NCBI GenBank assembly: GCA_007859995.1
Contig: SMSL01000001.1
Coordinates: forward strand, 1 to 64,000
Direction: 5' to 3'
From: Candidatus Brocadiaceae bacterium S225
GTDB taxonomy: Bacteria > Planctomycetota > Brocadiia > Brocadiales > Scalinduaceae
Length of the DNA stretch: 64,000 nt
In this document: piece by piece, positions 39,765 to 48,748 of the stretch
Position numbering within the stretch: the stretch's first letter is position 1
Layout of the letters: each line of letters begins with the position of its first letter
Position numbers and translations under genes: made by a program
Notes under the pieces: model-generated
Databases searched by the model: none
What the model saw: only the letters and a program-made list of their open reading frames with translations
Told to the model about the DNA's origin: nothing

Positions 39765-40631
39765 TCAGAGTGCCGCTATTTTTTTTGCAATATCAATAAA
39801 TGCTGCAGAATTTTTAGACCCGTCACCGCTAGCCGCAATAGCTTTCCCATCATCACAACTGGAAGTTATCGCAGGATCAAGAGGTATCCTCCCAAGGAAT
39901 GGAACCTTCATCTTCTCCGCGATCTTCTCCCCTCCGCCGGATTTGAATACATCTATTTCACCGCTGCAATGAGGACAAGTCAACGTACTCATATTTTCAA
40001 CTATCCCGATAACAGGCACACCACTGTCCTTTGCAAAGAGTATGGCCTTTTGCGCATCCAACAGGGATACATCCTGTGGCGTAGTAACTATAACGGTCCC
40101 ATCTACTTTACCCATCAACTCTATCATACTGATCGCCTCATGACCCGTACCGGGCGGAAGGTCTGCCAATAAGAAATCTAGCTCTCCCCAGTTTATGCTA
40201 CCTACCAGCTCTCTGAGATAATCCCATTTTGCGGTATCCCTCCACGCAACCGGCTGATCTGGATTCTCTACGAGGAACGCCATTGAGACAACCTTAAGAC
40301 AATCATTAACAGACAACGGATCGATGCCATTTTCATTGTCCTTAAGCCGTCCCCCCTCCACACCAAGCATCTTTGGAATATTGGGCCCGTGTATGTCCAC
40401 ATCAGCAATTCCAACCTTGTGACCCATCTCAGCTAAAGCAACTCCAAGATTGGCGGTTACCGTACTCTTGCCGACACCACCCTTATTAGACATGATCATA
40501 ATCTTTCTCTTTATCTTGGCCATTCTATTACTTAAGGCCCACTCATTATGCTTAAGCCCTTTTTCAGGCTTCTTACAGGTTTCAAACTCTCGACAAAATT
40601 CACATGTTGACTGCTTCTTACATTCATTCAT
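39765..40631 (-). CDS. Mrp/NBP35-type Fe-S cluster carrier ATPase
   Basis: 288 aa. The N-terminus is rich in cysteines (CKKQSTCEFC, then CKK), like NBP35. The P-loop is MSNKGGVGKSTVTANLG (deviant Walker A with two lysines) and the Asp switch LLADLPPGTGHEA. A CPHC motif at about residues 226-229 matches the bridging-cluster cysteines of Mrp/ApbC carriers. It probably moves 4Fe-4S clusters onto apoproteins. Its position between moaA and a polyferredoxin gene, next to nxr, suggests a role in NXR maturation, which is inference. Confidence 0.88.
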   Translation of the reverse strand: MNECKKQSTCEFCREFETCKKPEKGLKHNEWALSNRMAKIKRKIMIMSNKGGVGKSTVTANLGVALAEMGHKVGIADVDIHGPNIPKMLGVEGGRLKDNENGIDPLSVNDCLKVVSMAFLVENPDQPVAWRDTAKWDYLRELVGSINWGELDFLLADLPPGTGHEAISMIELMGKVDGTVIVTTPQDVSLLDAQKAILFAKDSGVPVIGIVENMSTLTCPHCSGEIDVFKSGGGEKIAEKMKVPFLGRIPLDPAITSSCDDGKAIAASGDGSKNSAAFIDIAKKIAAL

Positions 40632-40729
40632 TTATATACCTTTATGTAATCTTCTATTAGTTAATTTTAGTGTGAATTTGCTTCGCTTAAACTATCGCAC
40701 TTTACTCAAATAATCAGTCCCACAATCCA

Positions 40730-41344
40730 CTACTGCAAAGGAGAAACTCTAATGGCTATTGGCTGATTTACGGTTTTACATATATTTTCGCAAATACCAC
40801 AACCCACACATTTTTCCTTTACAACAACAGGCCTGTTATCTTCAAGGTAGATTGCGCCTGGCACAGGACAACTCCTCACGCATTGCTCACAAAATTGCGC
40901 ACCATATGCCATGCAATTATCTTCGTTTATAGATGCCTTCCCCATCGCAACTTCACCCACAACCTTCACCTCTAGCAACGCGCCATCCTTACATGCCTTT
41001 ATACAGGCGTAATCTTCACAAAGATAACATGGTGTTTCTTCAGGTATAATAATAGGTGTTCCGTCTGCAATATCAAAATCTTTGTTCAGTTTCCTTATAC
41101 TTTCATGTGGACAAACCTTTATACATTCATCACACTTAGTACACAATGCTATGAATTCCTCTTCACGCACTGCTCCAGGCGGCCTGATATAGCGTCTTAT
41201 TTTAGAACCAGAGCTACGACCAGGACTATTCTTCGTAATAGTTTCCACCTTGGTTTTTACAATCTCAGTGACTGCATTTCCGAAATAGGAAAATGTCTCC
41301 TTAAAGAAAGCCCTTCTTCCGTGATCTATTATTTCGTCACTCAT
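40730..41344 (-). CDS. NapG/MauM-like four-cluster ferredoxin
   Basis: 204 aa. The N-terminus RRAFFKETFSYFGNAV resembles a degenerate Tat-type leader, but it lacks a convincing hydrophobic core, so the location is uncertain. The body has four Cys motifs for 4Fe-4S clusters: CTKCDECIKVCP; CYLCEDYACIKAC; CMAYGAQFCEQCVRSCP; CVGCGICENIC. RPPGAVREEEF just before the first motif is typical of MauM/NapG. It starts 1 nt after the upstream radical-SAM gene. An electron carrier role is likely; the partner is unknown. Confidence 0.75.
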   Translation of the reverse strand: MSDEIIDHGRRAFFKETFSYFGNAVTEIVKTKVETITKNSPGRSSGSKIRRYIRPPGAVREEEFIALCTKCDECIKVCPHESIRKLNKDFDIADGTPIIIPEETPCYLCEDYACIKACKDGALLEVKVVGEVAMGKASINEDNCMAYGAQFCEQCVRSCPVPGAIYLEDNRPVVVKEKCVGCGICENICKTVNQPIAIRVSPLQ

Positions 41345-43135
41345 TTATATAATCTCGCTTTGTGTAACACTCAGGACAGATTCAACAGTTCCATCAGGAC
41401 AATTGTCCAAATACAACAACCCATCTGACATTGAAAAGTTGTAAGGAAATATGGGAAGCCTTTTGTCTATTTCTGACCGTACATACTCATAAACCTTACC
41501 CGACTCTTCAGGTGTCATTCCCCTGTCTGTCTCATAAAAATAACCCAGACTCAGATCGTCATGTTTTGGATGCCCTATTTTAGTCAACCCATACTTACCG
41601 GGATCTCGCAAAATGGGAGCATGTTTTTCAAGCTCAAAAAGACAAGCAAGGCAAGATGCACCTTTTGCTTTCAGGAATTTCTCATTAGATATTACAAAAT
41701 CAAGCGTTTCCAGCGCCTCCTCCCTGGTCTCTGATGGAAAACCTATTATTACATACATATGGATCGCAATACCCGTTTTGTCACAATCATCTATAATCTT
41801 CTTCGTTATTTCTGTTTCTATTCCTTTATCCATTAATGAAAGAATTCTTTTATTAGAAGACTCAAGTCCAAATACCATCTTAAGGCACCCTGCTTCTCGT
41901 GCTTTACTTAATATATCTTTTGTGAGACCTTTATCAAATCTTACACCAGCCATCCATTTAACGTCATTACCATTCTCGATTAATTTTGAACTCAAACTAT
42001 CCAACTGTTTAACCGGCATACACTCATCACTGAAAAACATGTATTCCGCACCATACTTTGCTTTCAGCCTATCCATATCTTCAAGCACCAGATCAAGATT
42101 CCTTAATCGAAATTTCAAATTATCTACATGAAGATTACAGAAAGTACACTTTCTCCAGTAGCAACCTCTCGACCCCTGTAAGGGTAAAACCCTTTTTGGC
42201 GACAGATACAGATCCAGGGGAAAACCATCATAATCCGGAGTAGGAAGTGAATTTATATCTTCTATATGAAACGGCTGATTGACACGAATTCTGCTGCCCA
42301 CCTTATACACAAGATTGGGCACCTTACCGAAATCTTTTTTCCCTTCAAGCTGTTCAATAAGTCCCAGAAGCGCATGTTCTCCCTCAAATACAATAAAACT
42401 ATCAACAAGTTCAAAAAGTAAGTGATTCTGCTGAAGATTATCAATCAGCTTTGTGAATACACTACCACCCATTGTTATATGAAGATCTCTATTCTTCTCC
42501 TTTAACTTCCTGGCCAGTGTAAACGCGGGCATTACCTGCGAAGTCGCGGTTACAGATATTCCAACAAGATCCGGGTCCTCTTGCATCATAGAATCGATAA
42601 TATGTTCATTAAAGAGGTCATGATACGGATTTTCGTGTCTATTATTAACAGCCTTTAATACATCTTCTGATGAATAAACACTGTATCTCATGGAATTATC
42701 AGCAATTGATATCTCAGACGGATAGTACAACATTCCAAATGCCTGCAACCACCGGTCAATTATTTGCCAGCTCTCTATATAATCATCAATTTCATAAAAA
42801 CTCTGAGATTTCAATGTCGACTTTGCCCATTCCACATTCTCAACCATATTTTCTTTTTCTATAACTTCTCTGGCCCAGCTAAGTCTTGAATGTACTTCTT
42901 CGGGGTTTTCTTCAGAATCAATAGATTCTGTTCCTTTATTCAGTCTTTCAACTATTGTAGCATGGGTGTTTTTTACTTTTCCAGAAGAGAGTAAAGCATC
43001 CATAGTCTCAATATTCAAATCACGTATTGAAACATTCTCTACTCCCATATTCTTTAAAAAGCCCTGTAACGACGGAAGGCTTAAGAAAGGTTGAGATGGT
43101 ATCCAGGAAGGCGGAAAGACTAACGAAACCTGCAA
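41345..43135 (-). CDS. B12-binding-domain radical SAM protein
   Basis: 596 aa. The N-terminal cobalamin-binding-like domain (residues ~1-260) includes LVFPPSWIPSQPFLSLPSLQG and DLVGISVTATSQVMPAFTLA. The radical-SAM core has the CxxxCxxC motif in GSRGCYWRKCTFCNLH and the downstream segments GLESSNKRILSLMDKGI and IGFPSETREEALETL. Members modify diverse substrates and cannot be assigned by sequence. It heads a unit with the ferredoxin gene (1-nt gap) and lies just beyond the nxr terminator. Confidence 0.85.
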   Translation of the reverse strand: MQVSLVFPPSWIPSQPFLSLPSLQGFLKNMGVENVSIRDLNIETMDALLSSGKVKNTHATIVERLNKGTESIDSEENPEEVHSRLSWAREVIEKENMVENVEWAKSTLKSQSFYEIDDYIESWQIIDRWLQAFGMLYYPSEISIADNSMRYSVYSSEDVLKAVNNRHENPYHDLFNEHIIDSMMQEDPDLVGISVTATSQVMPAFTLARKLKEKNRDLHITMGGSVFTKLIDNLQQNHLLFELVDSFIVFEGEHALLGLIEQLEGKKDFGKVPNLVYKVGSRIRVNQPFHIEDINSLPTPDYDGFPLDLYLSPKRVLPLQGSRGCYWRKCTFCNLHVDNLKFRLRNLDLVLEDMDRLKAKYGAEYMFFSDECMPVKQLDSLSSKLIENGNDVKWMAGVRFDKGLTKDILSKAREAGCLKMVFGLESSNKRILSLMDKGIETEITKKIIDDCDKTGIAIHMYVIIGFPSETREEALETLDFVISNEKFLKAKGASCLACLFELEKHAPILRDPGKYGLTKIGHPKHDDLSLGYFYETDRGMTPEESGKVYEYVRSEIDKRLPIFPYNFSMSDGLLYLDNCPDGTVESVLSVTQSEII

Positions 43136-43298
43136 AGTTACTCCTCAATTACTAAAGATTACGAAACTGATAAACTACATTTACCAGTCTATAAATACAC
43201 TAAATAACCTATTATACAACCCTATATTACACTTTTTATTAAGATCTCAAATAAATTCAATAGATCTATTATAAGTGCTATTTTCTGTACTTCAAATT

Positions 43299-43333
43299 AA
43301 AAAAGCCCCTGAGTTTTAGTCAGGGGCTTTTTT
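43299..43333. terminator. Bidirectional rho-independent terminator after nxrA
   Basis: A perfect 9-bp stem (AGCCCCTGA/TCAGGGGCT) with a 7-nt loop is flanked by six A and six T residues, so it works on either strand. It is 64 nt after the nxrA stop codon and closes the nxr operon. Confidence 0.92.
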
Positions 43334-43396
43334 GAACTACAATGAATCTTTAAAGTATTACATTCTGCTCTCAAACGCAAAACTACTTATTTGAAA

Positions 43397-46300
43397 TTAT
43401 TCAACTGACGTAGTACCGCCTTGAAGATACAGTTTCATAAATTTACTTTCATTTGCAGGAGTGAAACCTGTTCTCGCCGGTTCCCAAACTCCTTTAGCGC
43501 CTAATCCACCATCCTCAGCCTTTGTAATCCTGACAAGGGTTTCTTTAGGTACCGTATTTACAACATGGTTATCCGCTTCACCACCATGCATGAATCCCAT
43601 GAAAACTTTCTTCTTGTGGAAGAGAGTATCTGTCTGATGCATCGGCATTAACCACGATCTGGTTATCGATTGCTGAGAACCATATCTGAAGTTAGAAAGA
43701 TATCCATCTTTAGACATCGCCATGCCATCCTTCCTATTCTCATGGGCCTTAACACTCTTTTCTGTGGCTACATTGGTTGAATGCTTCATCATCGTTGTAT
43801 GATAAGGATACGATGGATTATACTTTGCCCTTACCATAAGTCTTGCCACTTTATAGAATGGATCATTTGGTTTCCATCCCCTGTATGGCCTGTCAACGGG
43901 ATTCGCATCAACATAAATATAATCACCATCATTGATAGCAAGATCTTTAGCCGCAGCTGGATTTATGTGCAACTGATGCTCTCCTGCACCCGGGCTTCGT
44001 TTGTCCATTCTATATGGATCACCAAAGTTATTATTCCAGATAAGGTTCCAGTCCACGGTACTCCATTGTGAGTGAACCCTGTGTCTCGTTTTAGGTGTTA
44101 CACAATAGAACCTGTATCCCTTTTCCCACAGAGGGTTCTTCGTCTTCTTAACTTCGCTCCATGGCATCTTAATGTTCCTGATATGTCGCTCATCAGCTCC
44201 CATGTGACTCTGTGGAATTCCGTAATCTTCAGGCCGTATATAAGGATTCGTACTGACAATTACGTTAGGAAGATAAGGAGTTGCTTCAATGGCTTCCCTG
44301 TGACATACGAAATTTTCACCGTATTCAATAGCTTCTGGAATATCACAATATGAGTGAAGTCTTCCATCATCAGTATGGAACGGACGATCATAGACCACCT
44401 GCTCATACATAGGTGTCCTTGGATACGTACCGAAATTCAATAGTGCGCCACCAGGAACACCATACTTACCGGCAATCATATCGTTAACGTTATAGCCCCT
44501 GGTAGGTACACTACCGTCAAAGAGTCTCTGCATATACACCTCAGGTCTATCTTCCAGAGCAAATTTCCAGTAATCCGCGAATCTTCTATCGCCAAGGAGT
44601 TCACCCATCCTCTTAGAAACCAGCGCCGGAACCATAACGTCATCCTTAGTATCATGGAGCGGTTTAATTCCACCCTTCCATACCTGAAGGAATGGGTTAG
44701 AACACGAACATGTAACTTCATAGTGTTCAAATTCCATCCATGAATTTACCGGAAATCCAACGTCGGCATATTGTATGGATGATGTCATCATAATGTCACT
44801 GGATATGATAAGGTCAATCCTCGGATTAACATTCTTCATCATCTCATAGACCCATTTAGCATTATTTATCAGGTTTACGTTATTAAACCACAGAACTTTA
44901 GTTGGTGTATTATAGTGTGTCTCACCAGTAAAACTCTTTCTACCAAACTTAGGAGTATTTACGATAAGAGGTGTATCGCCATGATTCCAGTATGCGACCT
45001 CTTCGTCCATTGCGTAACTATGAGCGTGAATATTCTTTCCATCCGCATGCGGATCGAGATTCATATCAAAAGGATCCTCTGCTATTATACCCTTAAATCC
45101 TGGTCCGGACCATTTTGAACCCTGGAAGTTACCAGCTTTATAATTACCTGCCCATGTATGCGACCCTGAACCATGATAACCAATATTACCTGTCAGCATT
45201 AATGGCAAATATGTCGCCCTGTTATGTAGTGTTGCATGGAAATAATGGTTGATACCTTCTCCGTAATGGATAGCAACCGGTTTTATGGTTGCACAATCCT
45301 TAGCCAATCTTTCGATCATATGAGCAGGCGCACCTGTGATATCTGCTGTAGTCTTAACATCGAAATCCCTGAGATGGATTTTGTAAAGATCAAATAGAGT
45401 CATAACCTCAACGGTTTTACCATCTACCGTTTTGACCTGGAATGTTCCTTCCAAAGAAGGATCTATTCCCTTGGCCATCATTTTCTTTCCAACATCCTCT
45501 CTTGTTATCGCCTTAAAATCCTTTGTTTTTGAATCATATACAACAAAATCGCCTAACTGTCCTCTCTGATCCTTCGTCAAACCCTGAACACTGTGGCTAT
45601 AATCCAACTCAGGCTGTTTATAGTCTTTGATAATTTCATGAGGTTGCAATCTCTTTAGCGTATCCGTTCTGACAAGAAGCGGGAAGTCAGTAAACTTCTT
45701 AACAAAATCCGTATCATACCACTTGTTATCCATTATGATCTTTGTCATAGTAAGGAATATCGTGGTATCAGATATACCTGTTCGGCAAGGTATCCAGTAA
45801 TCGGCCTTTGTCGCTGAAGGGCTATACTCCGGCGTAATGACTACCAGTTTCCCGCCCCTCTCTATGACCTCTGTCAGCCAGTGTGCTTCAGGCATTTTAT
45901 TCTCAATAAGATTTTTTCCAACCTGTATTACCAGCTTTGAGTACCTGAGATCTGCAAAGTCAACGTCAGATGCCTGTAGACCATGAACAAAAGGATGTCC
46001 AGGTGCCTGGTCACCATGCCACGTATAATTTGAAAATCTTCTACCGCCCATCGCCTTATCAGCGCCAACACCTCTAACGTTAGCATCAAGCAGTGCAAGC
46101 ATATTGGAAAAACGGTACATACCCATATACTTTCCAATAACTCCCAGCAGTCCCATACCACCACGATTCTTAAAGCACCTCGTACCAGCGCCATTCCAGT
46201 GAGTAAGGGTCTCAGGTGCATACTTATCTCTTTCAAGCAGTCTCTTCTTTCCCTCTTCACCACTATAAGCCCTGGCAATAGCAATCATCCCTTTGGCAAC

Positions 46301-46843
46301 ATAATCAATTATGTCATCCCAAGACATCTTTAACTGCTCATCAGTACCTCTAGTTGTAAATTTATATTTCTCTCTGGCATTCCAGTCCAACTCCGGAAAG
46401 CCGTCATCAGCCCACTGTTTCCAGCCCTTTCTAAGAAGAGGAAATCTTAATCTATGAGGCCCATATACTCTTCTGAAAAATGTAAATCCCTTCAGACACA
46501 TCCTGGGGTTCCATGATCTTTGTGGTTTTCTTCCCTCGAGATCACCGTAATCCTGATGCTCATAATCCTGCTCTACCCTTATTACAACACCGTTTCTTAC
46601 AAATGCCCTTACACGACATTGATGCGTATCATTCGGCGAGCAGACAAAGGGAAATGAACGGTCATATTTGTACTGATTTCTGTACACGTCTTCCCAGTTT
46701 CTGTCGGGATAAGAATCGAGGGGGTTATCAACCTCTACTGCCGGTTTTAAAGATTTAAAGGCCAGCGCATTTCTCATAGGTATTGAGACGGCGGCTGTTA
46801 CCCCTCCTGCAACCTTCATAAACGTCCTTCGCGTAAGCTTCAT
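43397..46843 (-). CDS. nxrA: Nitrite oxidoreductase catalytic subunit NxrA
   Basis: 1148 aa, a type II DMSO-reductase-family molybdoenzyme that oxidises nitrite to nitrate. The Tat signal TRRTFMK is followed by a hydrophobic stretch (about 11-29), so the enzyme works on the far side of the membrane, in anammox bacteria the anammoxosome side. The FS0 cluster site reads Cys68-x3-Asp72-x3-Cys76 with Cys116 downstream, with Asp where many relatives have Cys. Domain landmarks of NarG-like enzymes follow (WNGAGTRCFKNRGGMGLLG; LVIQVGKNLIENKMPEAHWL; GSGSHTWAGNYKAGNFQGS). It is the last gene of its operon, preceded by AGGAGG. It could also run as nitrate reductase; the neighbours and Tat export favour NXR. 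Confidence 0.93.
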   Translation of the reverse strand: MKLTRRTFMKVAGGVTAAVSIPMRNALAFKSLKPAVEVDNPLDSYPDRNWEDVYRNQYKYDRSFPFVCSPNDTHQCRVRAFVRNGVVIRVEQDYEHQDYGDLEGRKPQRSWNPRMCLKGFTFFRRVYGPHRLRFPLLRKGWKQWADDGFPELDWNAREKYKFTTRGTDEQLKMSWDDIIDYVAKGMIAIARAYSGEEGKKRLLERDKYAPETLTHWNGAGTRCFKNRGGMGLLGVIGKYMGMYRFSNMLALLDANVRGVGADKAMGGRRFSNYTWHGDQAPGHPFVHGLQASDVDFADLRYSKLVIQVGKNLIENKMPEAHWLTEVIERGGKLVVITPEYSPSATKADYWIPCRTGISDTTIFLTMTKIIMDNKWYDTDFVKKFTDFPLLVRTDTLKRLQPHEIIKDYKQPELDYSHSVQGLTKDQRGQLGDFVVYDSKTKDFKAITREDVGKKMMAKGIDPSLEGTFQVKTVDGKTVEVMTLFDLYKIHLRDFDVKTTADITGAPAHMIERLAKDCATIKPVAIHYGEGINHYFHATLHNRATYLPLMLTGNIGYHGSGSHTWAGNYKAGNFQGSKWSGPGFKGIIAEDPFDMNLDPHADGKNIHAHSYAMDEEVAYWNHGDTPLIVNTPKFGRKSFTGETHYNTPTKVLWFNNVNLINNAKWVYEMMKNVNPRIDLIISSDIMMTSSIQYADVGFPVNSWMEFEHYEVTCSCSNPFLQVWKGGIKPLHDTKDDVMVPALVSKRMGELLGDRRFADYWKFALEDRPEVYMQRLFDGSVPTRGYNVNDMIAGKYGVPGGALLNFGTYPRTPMYEQVVYDRPFHTDDGRLHSYCDIPEAIEYGENFVCHREAIEATPYLPNVIVSTNPYIRPEDYGIPQSHMGADERHIRNIKMPWSEVKKTKNPLWEKGYRFYCVTPKTRHRVHSQWSTVDWNLIWNNNFGDPYRMDKRSPGAGEHQLHINPAAAKDLAINDGDYIYVDANPVDRPYRGWKPNDPFYKVARLMVRAKYNPSYPYHTTMMKHSTNVATEKSVKAHENRKDGMAMSKDGYLSNFRYGSQQSITRSWLMPMHQTDTLFHKKKVFMGFMHGGEADNHVVNTVPKETLVRITKAEDGGLGAKGVWEPARTGFTPANESKFMKLYLQGGTTSVE

Positions 46844-46856
46844 ACAAATCCTCCTA

Positions 46857-46876
46857 TATTTTTTATATAAAAAATA
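46857..46876. repeat. AT-only perfect palindrome in the nxrA leader
   Basis: A 20-bp perfect palindrome made of T- and A-runs around TATA sits directly upstream of the nxrA ribosome site (AGGAGG), in the 51-nt gap after the metallopeptidase gene. It could form an mRNA hairpin that affects nxrA translation or processing. It has no GC and so is weak. Confidence 0.5.
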
Positions 46877-46894
46877 CTTATTCGCACTTTTAAA

Positions 46895-47878
46895 CTACCA
46901 CTTTCCTGCTTTAATCTTGTAATATTCCGCACATCTTTCGCACACACCATCCTGTGGTTTCCAATCAGGAAACTCTTCATTTATTATTTTGACAATGTCC
47001 TTGTCCTGGGCCACTTCCTCTATCCAATCAAATGACGGAAATCCACAAAGTGGACACGTAGTTCCGGGAACAGGGCCAAGGGCTTTTGATTCTTCTACCA
47101 GTACTTCAGCAGAACGGCTTCCTGCGGCTAACGCAAGAACCTTGTTTGTGTCTTTAGACAATTCAACCAACCTGGTATGCGTAAAAGTTTCATCCGCATT
47201 CCACATCTTATCAAATATCAGCTCCCTTGTCTCTTCCGGGATTTTACTGAAGAAAGAATCAAACTCTTTTTTTCTTTCTTCTCTGGATGCGGTAGTCTCC
47301 AGCCCTTTGTTAGCTAAACGTCCATCAATAGAAATATCCCAGAAAAGTCTATATCTGTCTGTGATTATTCGTTCTTCCATTGGAGAGGTCGCAAACTCCT
47401 CATGTACATTATATTCGAACGCACTATTGATCATGTCAGAAACGTGCATAAGTTCATGCCTGATAACTCTGCGTATTTCTTTACTGCCCTCAACAAAAAG
47501 CTCAGGGTATAACCTGATGATGACCTTAGTACCCTCATCTACAAGATTAGACCCCTCGTTCTTTCGTGTCGTAGCCCTCCTGACATGCACCTCCTTTATC
47601 TCTGCTTCAATATCAGGATACTCATCGAATGCATCCCTCAGGAAGGCGCCATAACCTAGTCGATTAAAAAACTCTTCATCAAGCTCCCTGAACCTCCTTG
47701 GCCTTTTCTCTTCCTCCATCTCGTAGATCGCATCTCTTTTCTCATGATACTCATTGTATAAAGTAGAGTCTCCGGATGCTTCCTGCTGCACCAAACCCTT
47801 ACACACTATATCATCAACCAACTGATGATCGTATTCAATTTCAAGAGTTTCAGCTTGTTCTTCCTGTAGATTAGTCAT
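46895..47878 (-). CDS. Putative HExxH metallopeptidase with C-terminal zinc-ribbon-like domain, nxr operon
   Basis: About 327 aa from the ATG at 47878. That ATG overlaps the chaperone stop as ATGACTAA and has GAGGAG five bases upstream, so the 31-residue upstream extension is rejected. No signal peptide, so it is presumably cytoplasmic. RRVIRHELMHVSD (about residues 155-167) is a zinc-peptidase HExxH motif. The C-terminal ~65 residues have CPLCGFPSFDW ... FPDWKPQDGVCERC ... IKAGKW, four cysteines likely to bind zinc. The same C-terminal domain is found in the secreted protein at 48.7-49.3 kb. No family name is known to me. A role in NXR maturation or quality control is inferred from location only. 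Confidence 0.68.
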   Translation of the reverse strand: MTNLQEEQAETLEIEYDHQLVDDIVCKGLVQQEASGDSTLYNEYHEKRDAIYEMEEEKRPRRFRELDEEFFNRLGYGAFLRDAFDEYPDIEAEIKEVHVRRATTRKNEGSNLVDEGTKVIIRLYPELFVEGSKEIRRVIRHELMHVSDMINSAFEYNVHEEFATSPMEERIITDRYRLFWDISIDGRLANKGLETTASREERKKEFDSFFSKIPEETRELIFDKMWNADETFTHTRLVELSKDTNKVLALAAGSRSAEVLVEESKALGPVPGTTCPLCGFPSFDWIEEVAQDKDIVKIINEEFPDWKPQDGVCERCAEYYKIKAGKW

Positions 47879-48644
47879 ACTTCTCCTCATCCATACATGA
47901 ATCACAGGCACTGGCGCTCTTACCTTCCAGACGCTGCAGGTAATCAGGTTCGTTGCCCATATATTCATCAATCTCTTCCGCGTCTACAGACAATTTTACC
48001 ATCTCAATATGAATAAACAGGCTCGCCAACGTTGCCGCCTGACGATAAAATTCCTCGGGTGTTTTCTTAACAACAGACATTGAAAATGCCTTTATCCACC
48101 TGCCAATATGAGCATACAAAAACTTCTTTTTGCCGGAAATACAGGATTCCTGCTCCTCTTCACTGTGGTTTTCGATTGCATAAGCCAGTTTGTAAGTGAG
48201 GAAATGCAGGAACTCCAATTCAACCGCTACGTGATCCCACCTGCTAGTGGTCGAATCCTCTTCCATCTCAATTCCGTATGCCTTATAAATTCCGGATATA
48301 TCCGCAAGATCCTGAGTCTGCTGCCATATTTGCGAACCACTGTAATACATCTCAAATGGAGGACAATCCATCGCAACAGTTGCGCCTCCGAAAGTGGCAC
48401 GATAACACCACTCTAAATTGTCAACGTCATTGCCTTCCAGCGCTTTCTGCAGCAGTTCGAATGCCTCCAGCATTGCGCTGTTGTCGCTGATCGATATACA
48501 ACTTTTCACTTCTGACATATAGTCTTTATTATTGAGCATCTCCAGAGCCTCTTTGGTAGGCTCAAGAAGACATGTTGAAAGGAACTGATAGATTTGACTT
48601 GCAGCAAGCAAATCTTCAACACTTTCACTGATTTTAATTACCAT
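47871..48644 (-). CDS. TorD/NarJ-like chaperone for NxrA (NxrD-like)
   Basis: 257 aa, all-helical. The fold features of the TorD/DmsD/NarJ family are visible (IYQFLSTCLLEPTKEALEML; EWCYRATFGGATVAMDCPPF with YYSG; VAVELEFLHFLTYKLAYA). Such chaperones bind the Tat signal of a molybdoenzyme and help insert bis-MGD before export. It ends in CDSCMDEEKYD, a possible extra metal site. A good ribosome site (AAAGGAT) precedes the ATG. It is coupled to the metallopeptidase gene downstream by an 8-nt overlap. Confidence 0.85.
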   Translation of the reverse strand: MVIKISESVEDLLAASQIYQFLSTCLLEPTKEALEMLNNKDYMSEVKSCISISDNSAMLEAFELLQKALEGNDVDNLEWCYRATFGGATVAMDCPPFEMYYSGSQIWQQTQDLADISGIYKAYGIEMEEDSTTSRWDHVAVELEFLHFLTYKLAYAIENHSEEEQESCISGKKKFLYAHIGRWIKAFSMSVVKKTPEEFYRQAATLASLFIHIEMVKLSVDAEEIDEYMGNEPDYLQRLEGKSASACDSCMDEEKYD

Positions 48645-48665
48645 AATTATCCTTTTATATACCCA

Positions 48666-48695
48666 CCCCTTCCCATGCAGTGCATAGGAACGGGA
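48666..48695 (-). other. Strong hairpin within the nxr operon
   Basis: A near-perfect stem (TTCCTATGCA against TGCATGGGAA, one G-T pair, extended by CCC/GGG after a bulge) lies between the secreted zinc-protein gene and the chaperone gene. There is no T tract after it on the minus strand, so it is not a classic terminator. It may protect the upstream nxrC-nxrB message from 3' decay. Confidence 0.5.
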
Positions 48696-48748
48696 GAAAA
48701 AAATTCGAAAGCAAGCAATCAGAAGATTGCCACTACTGCCTGAATCTA

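Noticed and set aside
39744..40172. 142-aa plus-strand open frame opposite mrp
   Set aside because: It lies antisense to a well-supported Mrp ATPase, shows no family motif and no ribosome site. The same holds for many other antisense frames (for example 1613-type frames inside nxrA and pilus genes).
47879..47971. 31-residue N-terminal extension of the metallopeptidase frame
   Set aside because: It would overlap the chaperone gene by about 100 nt. The ATG at 47878 has GAGGAG and a typical ATGA-type overlap.
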